Below, one piece after another: positions 1-8,959 of a stretch of DNA of 64,000 nucleotides. Origin of the DNA: Bacteroidales bacterium (GTDB taxonomy: Bacteria > Bacteroidota > Bacteroidia > Bacteroidales > UBA932); the NCBI GenBank assembly GCA_017437755.1, contig JAFRXI010000006.1, positions 35,381 to 99,380 on the forward strand, in the 5' to 3' direction. The stretch's first letter is position 1, and the number at the start of each line of letters is the position of its first letter. The notes under the pieces were generated by a model. The model was not told the origin of the DNA and made no database searches. It worked only from the letters and a program-made list of their open reading frames with translations. The translations under genes and the position numbers were made by a program.

Positions 1-1002
1 GAACTGGGGCATCTCGGTGAGGGACTGCAGGACACCGGTGAGGTATGGATACCGGCCGAAAGGCTCCCTGAGAAGGCGCCTGAGGTTGTCCAGCGCATAG
101 GGGACGCTGGCCATGAAATGCGGCTTCTTCTCAAAATAGCCGCGGAAGCCGTAGGCCCCAAGCACCTGGAGGGTGCGGAAAAGTATGAACAGCCTGAGCC
201 TTTCCCTGAAAGACTCCCCGTCTATGTCCATGAATTCCTTCAGCGCATCCAGATAGGTCGACACCATCTTGTCCTTGAGGTCCTCGGGATAGCGCGAGCG
301 GGCCTGCCACACAAAGGAAGCCACGTCGTACCAGATGGGACCGCGCCTACCGCCCTGGAAGTCGATGAAGTAGGGCTCGCCCTCGCAAAGCATCACGTTC
401 CTGGCCTGGAAGTCCCTGTACATGAATGTGTTGCCACATTCCTGCAGAAGGTCCTCCCTCAGAAGGTCAAAGTCGTCCTGGAGGAGCGTCTCGTCGAATT
501 CCAGCCCGGTAGCCTTGAGGAAGCAGTATTTGAAATAGTTGAGGTCAAAGTTTATCATCCTCGCGTCGAACTCCCGCTGGGGGTAGCAGACGTCCCAGTC
601 CAGGCCGTCGCCGCCGCGGAACTGTATTGCGGGAAGGCGCGACATGGTCTTCAGCAGAAGGGCCTCCTCGTCGGGCGAATAGACCCCGCGTTCACGTCCC
701 CTTGCCACGGCGTCGAACAGGCAAACCCTGCCGAGGTCGGTCTGCAGATAGCACATCCAGTCGTCCGACACCGCCAGGACTGCCGGAACGGTAAGGCCCT
801 TGGACCGGAAATGGTTGCAGATGGATATGAAAGCGCGGTTCTCCCTAACGTCGGTGCCGATAACGCCTATGATGGTACTGCCTTCGTCCCGGAAAAGCCG
901 GAAATAACGCCTGTGACTGCCCGAGCCCGGCAGTTCCTCGTACCTCAGCGGGGCCTTCCCGACAAACTTCGTATACAGGTTTACAAGGGATTCTTCTGTC
1001 AT
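1..1002 (-). CDS. APH-family phosphotransferase, C-terminal part beyond the left edge
   Basis: Aminoglycoside-phosphotransferase/choline-kinase fold protein, cut by the left edge (334 codons visible, no stop). The kinase core is visible: catalytic loop YRDFQARN at about residues 195-202 and the metal-binding IDFQGG at about 213-218. In Bacteroidales, relatives of this protein usually carry a RapZ-like C-terminal domain, so a fusion just outside the window is likely but not seen. The probable substrate is a sugar or cell-wall amino sugar (AmgK-like kinases are relatives); this is inference. Start chosen at the ATG at 1002, 17 nt after a TAAATTTG promoter box. It is divergent from pncB, with 52 nt between the two starts. 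Confidence 0.8.
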   Translation of the reverse strand, partial: MTEESLVNLYTKFVGKAPLRYEELPGSGSHRRYFRLFRDEGSTIIGVIGTDVRENRAFISICNHFRSKGLTVPAVLAVSDDWMCYLQTDLGRVCLFDAVARGRERGVYSPDEEALLLKTMSRLPAIQFRGGDGLDWDVCYPQREFDARMINFDLNYFKYCFLKATGLEFDETLLQDDFDLLREDLLQECGNTFMYRDFQARNVMLCEGEPYFIDFQGGRRGPIWYDVASFVWQARSRYPEDLKDKMVSTYLDALKEFMDIDGESFRERLRLFILFRTLQVLGAYGFRGYFEKKPHFMASVPYALDNLRRLLREPFGRYPYLTGVLQSLTEMPQF

Positions 1003-1019
1003 AAATGTCCAATTTGCCT

Positions 1020-1027
1020 CAAATTTA
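1020..1027 (-). promoter_or_regulatory. -7 promoter box TAAATTTG for the phosphotransferase
   Basis: Perfect match to the Bacteroidota -7 consensus TAnnTTTG on the minus strand, 17 nt before the ATG. No convincing -33 TTG element is visible. A weaker TATCTTGC at 1041-1048 on the plus strand could serve pncB. Confidence 0.55.
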
Positions 1028-1054
1028 CAAAAATTCTCACTATCTTGCGGGACT

Positions 1055-2560
1055 ATGGCAAAAATAAACAACGCATACTGCTCGGACAAGTACCAGTATA
1101 CCATGGGAAAGTCCTACTTTGAATGCGGGATGGCCGAGCGCATCGCCGTATTCAACCTGTTCTACAGGAAGGCCCCTGAGAATAACAACTGGGCCGTGGT
1201 CAGCGGAACCGAGGAGATGATAGACATGGTCCTCCACCTTGGGACCGAACCCGAGGAGTTCTATGAGAAATTCCTCCCGGGCGAGGAGTACAGGGAATTT
1301 CGCAAGTATCTGTCTATCATGCGTTTCACCGGCGACGTGCACTGCATGAGGGAGGGCGAGATAGTATTTCCCAACCAGCCGATAGTCACGGTCGTGGCTC
1401 CCCTTGTCCAGGCTCAGGTCCTGGAAACGCCCATGCTCTGCATCCTGAACCACCAGATGGCCGTGGCCACCAAGGCATCCCGCGTGTGCCGCGCCACCAA
1501 CCGGCCGGTCAGTGAATTCGGTTCCCGCAGGGCGCACGGTCCGTGGGCTGCTGTGATGGGTGGCAAAGCCGCCATGATCGCCGGCTGCGCCAGCTCCTCC
1601 AACATCCTCACCGGCGCCATCAACGGGGTGCCTTCCACGGGGACCATGGCGCACAGCTTCGTAACTTCCTACGGCAGTTCGGTCAGCGGCGAGCACCAGG
1701 CCTTCTGCGATTACATAAAGACCCATCGCGGGGAGAACATAATCCTCCTTATCGATACCTACGACACCCTCCGCTGCGGTGTCCTCAACGCCATCAAGGC
1801 CTTCAGGGAGAACGGGATAGACGACAGCTATCCCTACGGATACGGCGTCCGCCTGGACAGCGGCGACCTCGCCTACCTCTCGCAGGAGGTCAGGGCCATC
1901 CTCGACGAGCACGGTCTCCTGGGATGCAAGATATTCGCGACCAACAGCCTGGACGAATACCTCATTTCCGACCTGGAGCGCCAGGGCGCCAGGATTGACA
2001 GCTACGGGGTGGGTGACGCCATCGCCACATCCAAGGCCGCTCCCTGCTTCGGGAACGTGTACAAACTGGTCCAGATAGACGGTGAACCCGTCCTCAAGAG
2101 GTCGGAAGACAAGATAAAGCTCATCAACCCTGGATTCCAGATAACATGGAGGATTTCCGCCCGCGACACCTCCAAGAGCACCGAGATGGACGGTTATGTC
2201 TACAAAGCCGACGTCACCTGCCTCCGGGGCGACCGGCTGGACACTGCGATCCAGCATGGCATGGCCATCAGGATAAGGGACGAATACGACTCCTACAAGG
2301 AGATGTCCTTCGCCGAGGGCGAATACGTAGCCAGGCCGCTCCAGCATCAGGTTATCGCCAAGGGCGCCCGCTGCGTCCCCTTCCACGACCTCGCCCAGAA
2401 GAGGGCGTTCTACAAGGAGACCCTCTCGCATTTCAGCCCGGCGGAAAGGCGCCTCATCAACCCCCACTACTACAAGGTGGACATATCCGACGACCTTTAC
2501 GACAAGAAAATGGAGATCCTGGACTCGCTGGTAAAGGATATTTCCAATTTCAAGCTTTAG
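1055..2560 (+). CDS. pncB: Nicotinate phosphoribosyltransferase
   Basis: Cytoplasmic enzyme of the NAD salvage (Preiss-Handler) pathway: nicotinate + PRPP + ATP to nicotinate mononucleotide. The 501-aa length and motifs fit the long NAPRTase class: N-terminal YQYTMGKSYFECG, the EFGSRRAHG segment near residue 150, and the phosphate-binding region VRLDSGDL near 268, followed by the FATNSLDE segment. The first ATG is used; an imperfect promoter box (TATCTTGC) lies 7 nt upstream. A long antisense reading frame covers almost the same interval but is a codon-bias shadow. It heads a plus-strand run continuing to 7796. Confidence 0.95.
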   Translation: MAKINNAYCSDKYQYTMGKSYFECGMAERIAVFNLFYRKAPENNNWAVVSGTEEMIDMVLHLGTEPEEFYEKFLPGEEYREFRKYLSIMRFTGDVHCMREGEIVFPNQPIVTVVAPLVQAQVLETPMLCILNHQMAVATKASRVCRATNRPVSEFGSRRAHGPWAAVMGGKAAMIAGCASSSNILTGAINGVPSTGTMAHSFVTSYGSSVSGEHQAFCDYIKTHRGENIILLIDTYDTLRCGVLNAIKAFRENGIDDSYPYGYGVRLDSGDLAYLSQEVRAILDEHGLLGCKIFATNSLDEYLISDLERQGARIDSYGVGDAIATSKAAPCFGNVYKLVQIDGEPVLKRSEDKIKLINPGFQITWRISARDTSKSTEMDGYVYKADVTCLRGDRLDTAIQHGMAIRIRDEYDSYKEMSFAEGEYVARPLQHQVIAKGARCVPFHDLAQKRAFYKETLSHFSPAERRLINPHYYKVDISDDLYDKKMEILDSLVKDISNFKL

Positions 2561-2607
2561 AAGGCACAACTATTGCAATTGTACCATCGCCAACACAAAC
2601 ACACATC

Positions 2608-2943
2608 ATGAAGAATATTTTGAGAATCGTGATTCCGTGCATCCTGCTCCTTACCGCGGCAGGCGCAACCGTGACGGCCTGGGGCCAGAACCCTTCCCCT
2701 GCCACCTCGGTTGAGGCTGCGGCGGACACCTGCACGGTGGTCCTGGTGGATTTTGGCCCCAACAAGGTCAAGGTCATCAAGATCGTCAAGGAGTACCTGG
2801 GGATAGGACTCAAGGAAGCGCATGACCTGGTAAACGCGGCCCCGTCTGTCATCAAGGAGAACGTTCCCATGAAAGAAGCCCGGGAACTCGCCGACAAGCT
2901 CACAGCCGCTGAAGCCAAGGTGGAACTGAAGACAAAGGAGTGA
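2608..2943 (+). CDS. Exported protein with a ribosomal L7/L12 C-terminal-like domain
   Basis: A 111-aa protein with an N-terminal signal peptide (about residues 1-27, hydrophobic core IVIPCILLLTAAG, likely cleavage near AWGQ). After a short linker, residues of about 41-110 closely follow the bL12 C-terminal domain: TVVLVDFGPNKVKVIKIV, then GIGLKEAHDLV, which matches the GLGLKEAKDLV signature of ribosomal L12. The N-terminal dimerisation domain and hinge of true bL12 are absent, so this is not the ribosomal stalk protein. Function unknown. It sits 47 nt after pncB and 11 nt before the porin gene, so it is probably co-transcribed with both. Whether the L12 fold binds a protein partner in the periplasm is open. 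Confidence 0.8.
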   Translation: MKNILRIVIPCILLLTAAGATVTAWGQNPSPATSVEAAADTCTVVLVDFGPNKVKVIKIVKEYLGIGLKEAHDLVNAAPSVIKENVPMKEARELADKLTAAEAKVELKTKE

Positions 2944-2954
2944 CATTCCCTTAG

Positions 2955-5696
2955 ATGAGGGGAGCGTGGCAGGAATTACTGTTGCCGGCAGCTGCCGTAG
3001 GGCTTGCTGTCGCGGGTCTGTGGGGCAGGTCCCCGCAGACGGTTTTTTCGTATTCCGCCGCGCGTGACATTCCGGCTGAGGTCCTCCGCCTGGACACACT
3101 CCGCACCGACACCCTTTCTTCCCTCCCCGCCGACACTACAACCCTGCCCGCTCTTCCGGACACGGCTGCCGTCCATTCCCCTGCCGACAGCCTGGAGGAT
3201 GAGGGCTTCCTCTTTGGGGAACAGGAAGACACAGTCCCCGCCATAATGGCCCGGGACACGATGAAAGTACCTGATTCCCTGAAGTTTACCGATCCATTCC
3301 TGTACAGGTGGTACGTAGCGGTCAAGGATTCCCTCACCCACCGGATAGTGGTTGATTCACTGAAGGCCGAGGGAGATTCGCTGGACTGGCCCAGGATCGA
3401 CTCCCTCTACCTCGACGATTCCACCAGGACCGCAAAGCGCAAGTTCGACGAGTGGTACGCCTCCCTCGACCGCAAGGGCCGGAAGAAATACCACTACGAG
3501 CAGATGCTGCCCATAAAGATGCACAGGATCGACAGCATCCTCAACCGGAAGGACAGCCTCAGGAAGGTAAAGGACAGCATCATAGAATCCACGCCCAGGA
3601 TACTTGAAACCTTCGCCGTCCCGGATTCCATGCAGTACAGGAGGCTCATCTCGTGGAAGCAGGACCGCTATTTCGGGAAGGTCAGGCTTGAGGAATGGGA
3701 CACCACCTTCAATTACCATTTCCGCGACTATCCGTTCCAGAGGGAGGACATAGGCGGATCCTGGCTGGGCATGGCCGGGTCGGCAGTCCAGACCTACGAT
3801 TTCTTCAAGAGGCGCAGCGGTACCGGGGTCAGCTGGTACGACGCCTACGATTCCTGGACCTATACCCCCGAGAGCATCCCCATGTTCAACACCAAGACCC
3901 CGTACACGGAACTGGAATACTACGGGACCCTCTTCGCCACGTCCATGAAGGAATCGGACAACATCCGGATAATGACCACCCAGAACATCCTGCCGTCGCT
4001 GAACTTCACCCTGGAGTACAAGAGATACGGCGGAGAAGGCATCCTGCAGAATGAGGCTACTGCCAACAAGACCCTGGCGGCAACTGTCAACTGGCTGGGC
4101 AAGAGACATTTGGTACATGCCGGATACATCTACAACAAGGTAACCAGGAAGGAAAACGGCGGAATCGTGGACAACAGATGGATCAGGGACACCACGGTGG
4201 ACGCCAGGGAGATAAACGTCTGGCTGTCGGAAGCCTCCAACAAGATAAAGAAGAATACCGTATTCCTGGACCAGTCTTACAGGATCCCCTTCTCCTTCCT
4301 GAAGAAACTCGGCAAGAAACACAGGAAAGCCCAGGAGTCCGAAGAAGAAGGGATGCCGGAAGAGGAGTCCGGCGGGGAAACCGCCGCAAAGGACGATGAC
4401 GACGACGTAACCACCGCATTCATAGGTCATTCCTCAGAGTATTCCTCCTTCAGCAAGCTTTATACCGACGCAATAGCCACCACCAACTCCTCGGGAAGCG
4501 AGTTCTTTGGCGGAGCATTCTACATGAATCCCCTGAAGAGCGCCGACTCGCTGAGGGTATCCAAACTCGACAACCGCATCTACTTCCGGCTCCAGCCATG
4601 GGTGGAAGACGGAATCGTGTCAAAGATAGAGGGCGGCGTGGGCGACCGGCTGCTGAGCCACTATATGATGCGCTCGCCCGGAGACTATATCAAGGTGCCT
4701 CGGAACACCGTCTGGAATTCGGCCTACGTATATGCCGGAGCGGAAGGCCGCCTGAAGAAATACATCAGCTGGAACGCCCTGGGAAGCTATACCTTCCTGG
4801 GTCACGACGTAAACGACTTTGACATCCAGGCAAACGCCGCGTTCAGCATCTACCCCTTCCGCAGGCACAAGGACAGTCCCATGACCATATCCGCCAGGTT
4901 CTCCACATCCCTCAAGGAACCCGACTTCTTCCAGCAGAACTTCTATTCCAACCACTACCGGTGGAGCAACAGTTTCAGCAAGGTATCCACCACCGTCGTG
5001 GAGGGCAGGTTCTCGGTGCCGAGGTGGCGGCTGGATGTTGATGCAGGATACTCGCTGCTGGGTAATTACCTGTGGTACAACACCTTGGGCTCACCGGAAC
5101 AGGCTTCTGCACCGGTGAGCGTGTTCAAGGCGTCGCTGAGGAAGGACTTCACCGTTGCCAGGTTGCTGCATCTTGACAACAGGGTGCTTTTCCAGAAATC
5201 CTCCGACGATTCGGTGCTGCCCCTTCCCCTCGTGGCAGTAAACCTCAGGTGGTACATCCAGTTCAACATAGTCAGCGCCGACGTGATGAAGATGCAGCTT
5301 GGCGCCGACGTCAGGTACAATACCCCCTGGAACGCCCCGGCCTTCAATCCGGTGGCGGGTGTGTTCTTCGCCCAGGACAAGGAAAGGTACGGGAACTGCC
5401 CCATAATCGATGTCTTTGCCAACATCCAGTGGAAGAGGGCCTGCGTTTTCGTAAAGCTGGAGAATGCCGGAATGGGCTGGCCCATGACCAGGAAGGACTA
5501 TTTCAGCGCACATAATTACATTTCCACCACCCGCGCCGTCAAGTTTGGCATCTACTGGCCTTTCTACGTACAGTCGGGCAAGAAGAACACCCTCAGCAGC
5601 AAGGCCGGAAGCGGTGGCGGCAGAAGCGGAGGCGGCGGATTCGGTGGCCTGAGCGGCCTCAAGAGCGGCCTCGGAGGGGCAATGGGCGGATTCTGA
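2955..5696 (+). CDS. Putative outer-membrane porin (Porin_10-like)
   Basis: A 913-aa protein resembling the Bacteroidota putative porin family. The N-terminus has a signal/anchor-like hydrophobic stretch (residues 7-24), then a Thr/Asp/Pro-rich segment to about residue 90. The rest is rich in alternating aromatic and polar segments typical of beta strands, with many Tyr/Trp residues (for example YTELEYYGTLF, VHAGYIYNKV, FGIYWPFYV near the end). An acidic linker (EESGGETAAKDDDDD, about 475-490) interrupts the barrel. Oddly, it does not end with an aromatic residue after the last strand but continues into about 40 residues rich in Gly and Ser, closing with MGGF. The stop lies 6 nt before the next gene. 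Confidence 0.8.
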   Translation: MRGAWQELLLPAAAVGLAVAGLWGRSPQTVFSYSAARDIPAEVLRLDTLRTDTLSSLPADTTTLPALPDTAAVHSPADSLEDEGFLFGEQEDTVPAIMARDTMKVPDSLKFTDPFLYRWYVAVKDSLTHRIVVDSLKAEGDSLDWPRIDSLYLDDSTRTAKRKFDEWYASLDRKGRKKYHYEQMLPIKMHRIDSILNRKDSLRKVKDSIIESTPRILETFAVPDSMQYRRLISWKQDRYFGKVRLEEWDTTFNYHFRDYPFQREDIGGSWLGMAGSAVQTYDFFKRRSGTGVSWYDAYDSWTYTPESIPMFNTKTPYTELEYYGTLFATSMKESDNIRIMTTQNILPSLNFTLEYKRYGGEGILQNEATANKTLAATVNWLGKRHLVHAGYIYNKVTRKENGGIVDNRWIRDTTVDAREINVWLSEASNKIKKNTVFLDQSYRIPFSFLKKLGKKHRKAQESEEEGMPEEESGGETAAKDDDDDVTTAFIGHSSEYSSFSKLYTDAIATTNSSGSEFFGGAFYMNPLKSADSLRVSKLDNRIYFRLQPWVEDGIVSKIEGGVGDRLLSHYMMRSPGDYIKVPRNTVWNSAYVYAGAEGRLKKYISWNALGSYTFLGHDVNDFDIQANAAFSIYPFRRHKDSPMTISARFSTSLKEPDFFQQNFYSNHYRWSNSFSKVSTTVVEGRFSVPRWRLDVDAGYSLLGNYLWYNTLGSPEQASAPVSVFKASLRKDFTVARLLHLDNRVLFQKSSDDSVLPLPLVAVNLRWYIQFNIVSADVMKMQLGADVRYNTPWNAPAFNPVAGVFFAQDKERYGNCPIIDVFANIQWKRACVFVKLENAGMGWPMTRKDYFSAHNYISTTRAVKFGIYWPFYVQSGKKNTLSSKAGSGGGRSGGGGFGGLSGLKSGLGGAMGGF

Positions 5697-5702
5697 CAGG
5701 GA

Positions 5703-6662
5703 ATGAAAAGCCTGTACGGCATATGGACCTTCATCATTTATCTGCTGTGCACTGTTGCGGCCCTGTTTGTCGTGCCTTTCCAGCAGAGGGATTCCCTGGT
5801 CCGTATCAATCCCCTGGACCACGACAAGCATACCCTTGAATGCGCTATCCGGCCAGGTGACGACTTCAACTATATCTTTCTCGGAAAATTCTCCTCGGAC
5901 CTCGGGCTCGAGTGCAGGATAAACCGCTCCGCGGACGATATCCTGGACTCGCTCAGGAGCGGTGCGCTGGACCTTGCCGCCCTGGGGGAAAGCGTCCTGG
6001 AATCAGGCCTCGGCGACAGCCTGGTGGCCTCCCGCCGGTTTGGCGACAGCACGGTATGGGTATTCCGGGAAGGCCCGGTGGAAAGGCTCCGCTTCCTCAA
6101 TTCGTGGCTCACCGCCACTGAAAGGTCACGCTATTACGGCAGGGTGGCAAGGTCGCTCCGGCACAGGAAAGGCGACCCCGGCCAGATCAGCCCATACGAC
6201 TCCCTGATAAAGGTCTACGCCTCCAGGATGGGCTGGGACTGGCGGCTGCTGGCATCGGTAATCTACCATGAATCAAGGTTTTCCATGAGCGCCGCATCCA
6301 ACCGCGGGGCCATAGGGCTGATGCAGGTGGTACCCAACCACTACAGCGCCGACTCCCTCATGGACCCTTCCACCAACCTTCAGGCCGGGACCAACTACCT
6401 GCTTAAGCTGGAGAACATGTTCCGCAGCAGCAGCGCCGACTCCCTGGAATGCGTCAAATTCGCCGTTGCCGCCTACAACGCAGGCGAAGGAAGGATAAAG
6501 AACTGCCTTAAATTCGCCTTGGAAAAGAACGTGGACGCCACCAAGTGGGACAACGTGGTGGAACTCTTCCCTGAGATGGAAGATTTTGACGGCAGGCAGA
6601 CCGCCGCCTACGTCGACGGGGTCATAAGCACCTGGTACGCCTATATGATGCAATACAACTAG
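5703..6662 (+). CDS. Lytic transglycosylase (SLT domain)
   Basis: A 319-aa exported peptidoglycan lyase. Residues 8-24 form a hydrophobic signal/anchor. The C-terminal half is a family-1 SLT domain: VIYHESRFSMSAASNRGAIGLMQVVP has the catalytic Glu (in YHESRF), followed by the canonical GAIGLMQV and later AVAAYNAGEGRI. The first 140 residues look like a shortened MltF-type solute-binding module (DFNYIFLGKFSSDLGLECRINRSADDILDSL). MltF homologues are usually near 450-500 aa, so the substrate-binding domain seems reduced to one lobe. It lies 6 nt after the porin gene and 3 nt before the GDPD gene, so the three are an operon. Confidence 0.88.
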   Translation: MKSLYGIWTFIIYLLCTVAALFVVPFQQRDSLVRINPLDHDKHTLECAIRPGDDFNYIFLGKFSSDLGLECRINRSADDILDSLRSGALDLAALGESVLESGLGDSLVASRRFGDSTVWVFREGPVERLRFLNSWLTATERSRYYGRVARSLRHRKGDPGQISPYDSLIKVYASRMGWDWRLLASVIYHESRFSMSAASNRGAIGLMQVVPNHYSADSLMDPSTNLQAGTNYLLKLENMFRSSSADSLECVKFAVAAYNAGEGRIKNCLKFALEKNVDATKWDNVVELFPEMEDFDGRQTAAYVDGVISTWYAYMMQYN

Positions 6663-6665
6663 CCC

Positions 6666-7796
6666 ATGAAGTCCTTTGGAAACACTTTATTGACAATACT
6701 TTGCGCGGTGCTTTGGGCAGGTTGCGGCCGTCTCCCTTCCGGCAGTGTCTCCAATGACGGATCCGACGCCCCGGAAGAGGTACTGTTCCAGATTTCGGAT
6801 GTCAGGATGGCCGAAGAATACAAGATGGCCCCAAGATGCAAGATGTTCGTCTTCGGCAAGGGCTTCCTCAAGGGGGACAGCCTGAGGATAGTCTCCCAAT
6901 CGGAAGGAATCGGACCGGTGGACATGGTTCTTCCGTCGGCGGCCTTTTCCGACATGATCCTGGGCATCGTGCCGGAAGGACTTCCCGACGACAGCTACGA
7001 ACTCTTCATCAAGAGGGGCCGCGGACTGTTCAGCCTGGGCAGCGCCACCCTCCTCTTTGACGAAGGATACCGCCCCAGGCCGTGGGGCCTGGTCCCGCAC
7101 AGGGGAGATACGGAGCAAGGCGCGCCTGACAACTCCATAGAGGCACTCCGGAGGGCGATCGATGCCGGGGTCTTCGGTACCGAATTCGACGTCAGGCTCT
7201 CCGGCGACGACATCCCCATAGTGTGCCATGAAGCCAAGATGGACACCTATGAGCCTGAACTGGAGTCGATTCCGTATTCCGAGATCGCACAGAGATACCA
7301 TTTCCACAACGGCGAGACGATCAACACCCTGGATGCGTTCCTCACAGCCGTAGGGAAGGACCGCCACACCCGCCTGTTCATGGATATCAAGCAGCAGTCC
7401 ACCAAGGAGAAGACCCTGCACCTGACCGACCTCGCTTTGGCTGCAATCAAGAAGTTCGGCCTGGAGTATATCACCGACTACATGTCCGTAGACTTTGACG
7501 TATGCATGAAGATAGCGGCCACAAAACCTCACGGGCTGGTGGGATATCTTGCCTGGATGCAGGACGAACTGGACGCCATCAGGGCCGGAACGACTTTCCT
7601 GCCTATGGCCAGGTCACACTTCATTGAAGATCCCGAGCGGTTTGCAAGGTACAAGGCGTCCGGGGTTCCCCTCAACACCGGGGCCGATACCCCTGAGGAA
7701 TTTGAATGGGTACTTGAAAACGGCATCGACATAATCGGGACCGACCACCTCTCAGTGGGCCTGAAATACATCCATCACAGATTTGTGGAGTACTAG
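6666..7796 (+). CDS. Glycerophosphodiester phosphodiesterase family lipoprotein
   Basis: A 376-aa GDPD-type protein. It starts with a lipoprotein signal (MKSFGNTLLTILCAVLWAGC, Cys at 20), followed by about 100 residues of a beta-rich N-terminal module that may be IPT/Ig-like. The catalytic TIM-barrel starts at PWGLVPHRGDT near residue 140, with the family HRG...N motif, the metal-binding EFDVRLSGDD and VCHE, and the end motif NGIDIIGTDHL. Substrate class would be glycerophosphodiesters from phospholipid turnover; exact substrate unknown. Its TAG stop shares the palindrome CTAG with the stop of the convergent permease gene, so the two coding regions overlap by 4 nt. Confidence 0.85.
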   Translation: MKSFGNTLLTILCAVLWAGCGRLPSGSVSNDGSDAPEEVLFQISDVRMAEEYKMAPRCKMFVFGKGFLKGDSLRIVSQSEGIGPVDMVLPSAAFSDMILGIVPEGLPDDSYELFIKRGRGLFSLGSATLLFDEGYRPRPWGLVPHRGDTEQGAPDNSIEALRRAIDAGVFGTEFDVRLSGDDIPIVCHEAKMDTYEPELESIPYSEIAQRYHFHNGETINTLDAFLTAVGKDRHTRLFMDIKQQSTKEKTLHLTDLALAAIKKFGLEYITDYMSVDFDVCMKIAATKPHGLVGYLAWMQDELDAIRAGTTFLPMARSHFIEDPERFARYKASGVPLNTGADTPEEFEWVLENGIDIIGTDHLSVGLKYIHHRFVEY

Positions 7797-8959
7797 TGCA
7801 CCCTCACCGTCTTTGCCGGATCCACGGTAGAGATGAACAGGGAGGGGATCAGCAGGAGCAGCATTATCACCGCATAGGCGGCCACGTCGGCCGCGATTAT
7901 TCCCGGTATGTTCACGTGTACGGGGACATACGGGACAAAATAATTCTCGGGATTGAGCCTGATAAGGTGCGTGGTTCCCTGGACCAGGCAGAAGAGGAGG
8001 CCCACGGCGTTCCCGATGGCCATACCCTTGAGCACCAGATTGGAAGAGGCCCTCAGGAATACCTTTGATATGCTCCTGTCGGTCATTCCCATGGTCTTGA
8101 GGATTCCGATAGTGGAAATATTCCTGAACAGCAGTATCAGAAGGCCTGAAATCATGTTGAAACCGGCCACCAGGGTCATGAGCACCAGCAGGAACACCAC
8201 GTTGAAATCCAGGAGGTCCAGCCAGTCGAACAGCTGGGGATAGGTATTTACGGCCGACGATGCCAGAAGGCCCTGCTCCTCCTCTGTGCCTTCAAGCATG
8301 AGAATGGTTCCTATCCTGCCGGCTATCTCCTCCAATGCCGCCTTTGTCCTGAATGCGTCATCCACAGATACTTCCAGCACTGATGCCCTGTCCTCATCCC
8401 AGCCGTTCAGGCGCCTCATGTCGTCGATTCCGGCCTCTACCACAAGGTTCTTGTCCACCTCGAACCGGACCTGGGAAAACCCGTCCACATGGAACTTCCG
8501 CGCCCGGACCTTCTCCCCTATGAAATAGACCGTCATCCCGTCCCCGGGGGCGAGGCCGGCGATTGAACCCAGCCTGGCCGGTATGGAGACGCCCAGGGCC
8601 GAAGAAGTGTCCCTTCCGGGAACACCCTTCAGCAGCACACCGTGGATAACTTCGCCGTTCTTGACTATCCCGGCCCTGAAAACGGCCGGGCTGATGCTCC
8701 TCACTCCCGGCACCGACAGTATCTTCTCCTCCACCGAAAGACGGGAGGGGACGCTTCCGTCGCCGGAAAGCGGGTCAGTGCCGATAGCCGCTATCCGGAT
8801 GTCGCCGGCGACCGATGCCACACCATCCCGTACGGAGTGCCTGAACCCCGACGAGATGGTGACGGCAAGGATCATTACAAGGAAACTGACAGCAATGGCG
8901 ACAGTGGCTATCAGTCCGTTGAAACGGAGCCTTCCCGCTATGAAACGGGAAGCGTCCAT
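7793..8959 (-). CDS. FtsX/LolC-like ABC transporter permease
   Basis: A 388-aa permease of the MacB/LolCE type: one membrane segment near residues 15-37, a large periplasmic MacB_PCD-like domain to about 265, then three membrane segments in the C-terminal FtsX domain (FNVVFLLVLMTLVAGFN, a middle segment near 310-330, and VAAYAVIMLLLLIPSLF). The usual role is moving lipoproteins or substrates from the inner membrane, with an ATPase partner encoded elsewhere; no ATPase gene is next to it. The start ATG shares its A with the M13 peptidase stop (TAATG), so translation is probably coupled. Confidence 0.85.
   Translation of the reverse strand: MDASRFIAGRLRFNGLIATVAIAVSFLVMILAVTISSGFRHSVRDGVASVAGDIRIAAIGTDPLSGDGSVPSRLSVEEKILSVPGVRSISPAVFRAGIVKNGEVIHGVLLKGVPGRDTSSALGVSIPARLGSIAGLAPGDGMTVYFIGEKVRARKFHVDGFSQVRFEVDKNLVVEAGIDDMRRLNGWDEDRASVLEVSVDDAFRTKAALEEIAGRIGTILMLEGTEEEQGLLASSAVNTYPQLFDWLDLLDFNVVFLLVLMTLVAGFNMISGLLILLFRNISTIGILKTMGMTDRSISKVFLRASSNLVLKGMAIGNAVGLLFCLVQGTTHLIRLNPENYFVPYVPVHVNIPGIIAADVAAYAVIMLLLLIPSLFISTVDPAKTVRVH

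Noticed and set aside
1040-2569. Long open frame (509 aa) opposite pncB
   Set aside because: It mirrors a certain gene codon for codon, as expected in GC-rich DNA, and has no recognisable motif.
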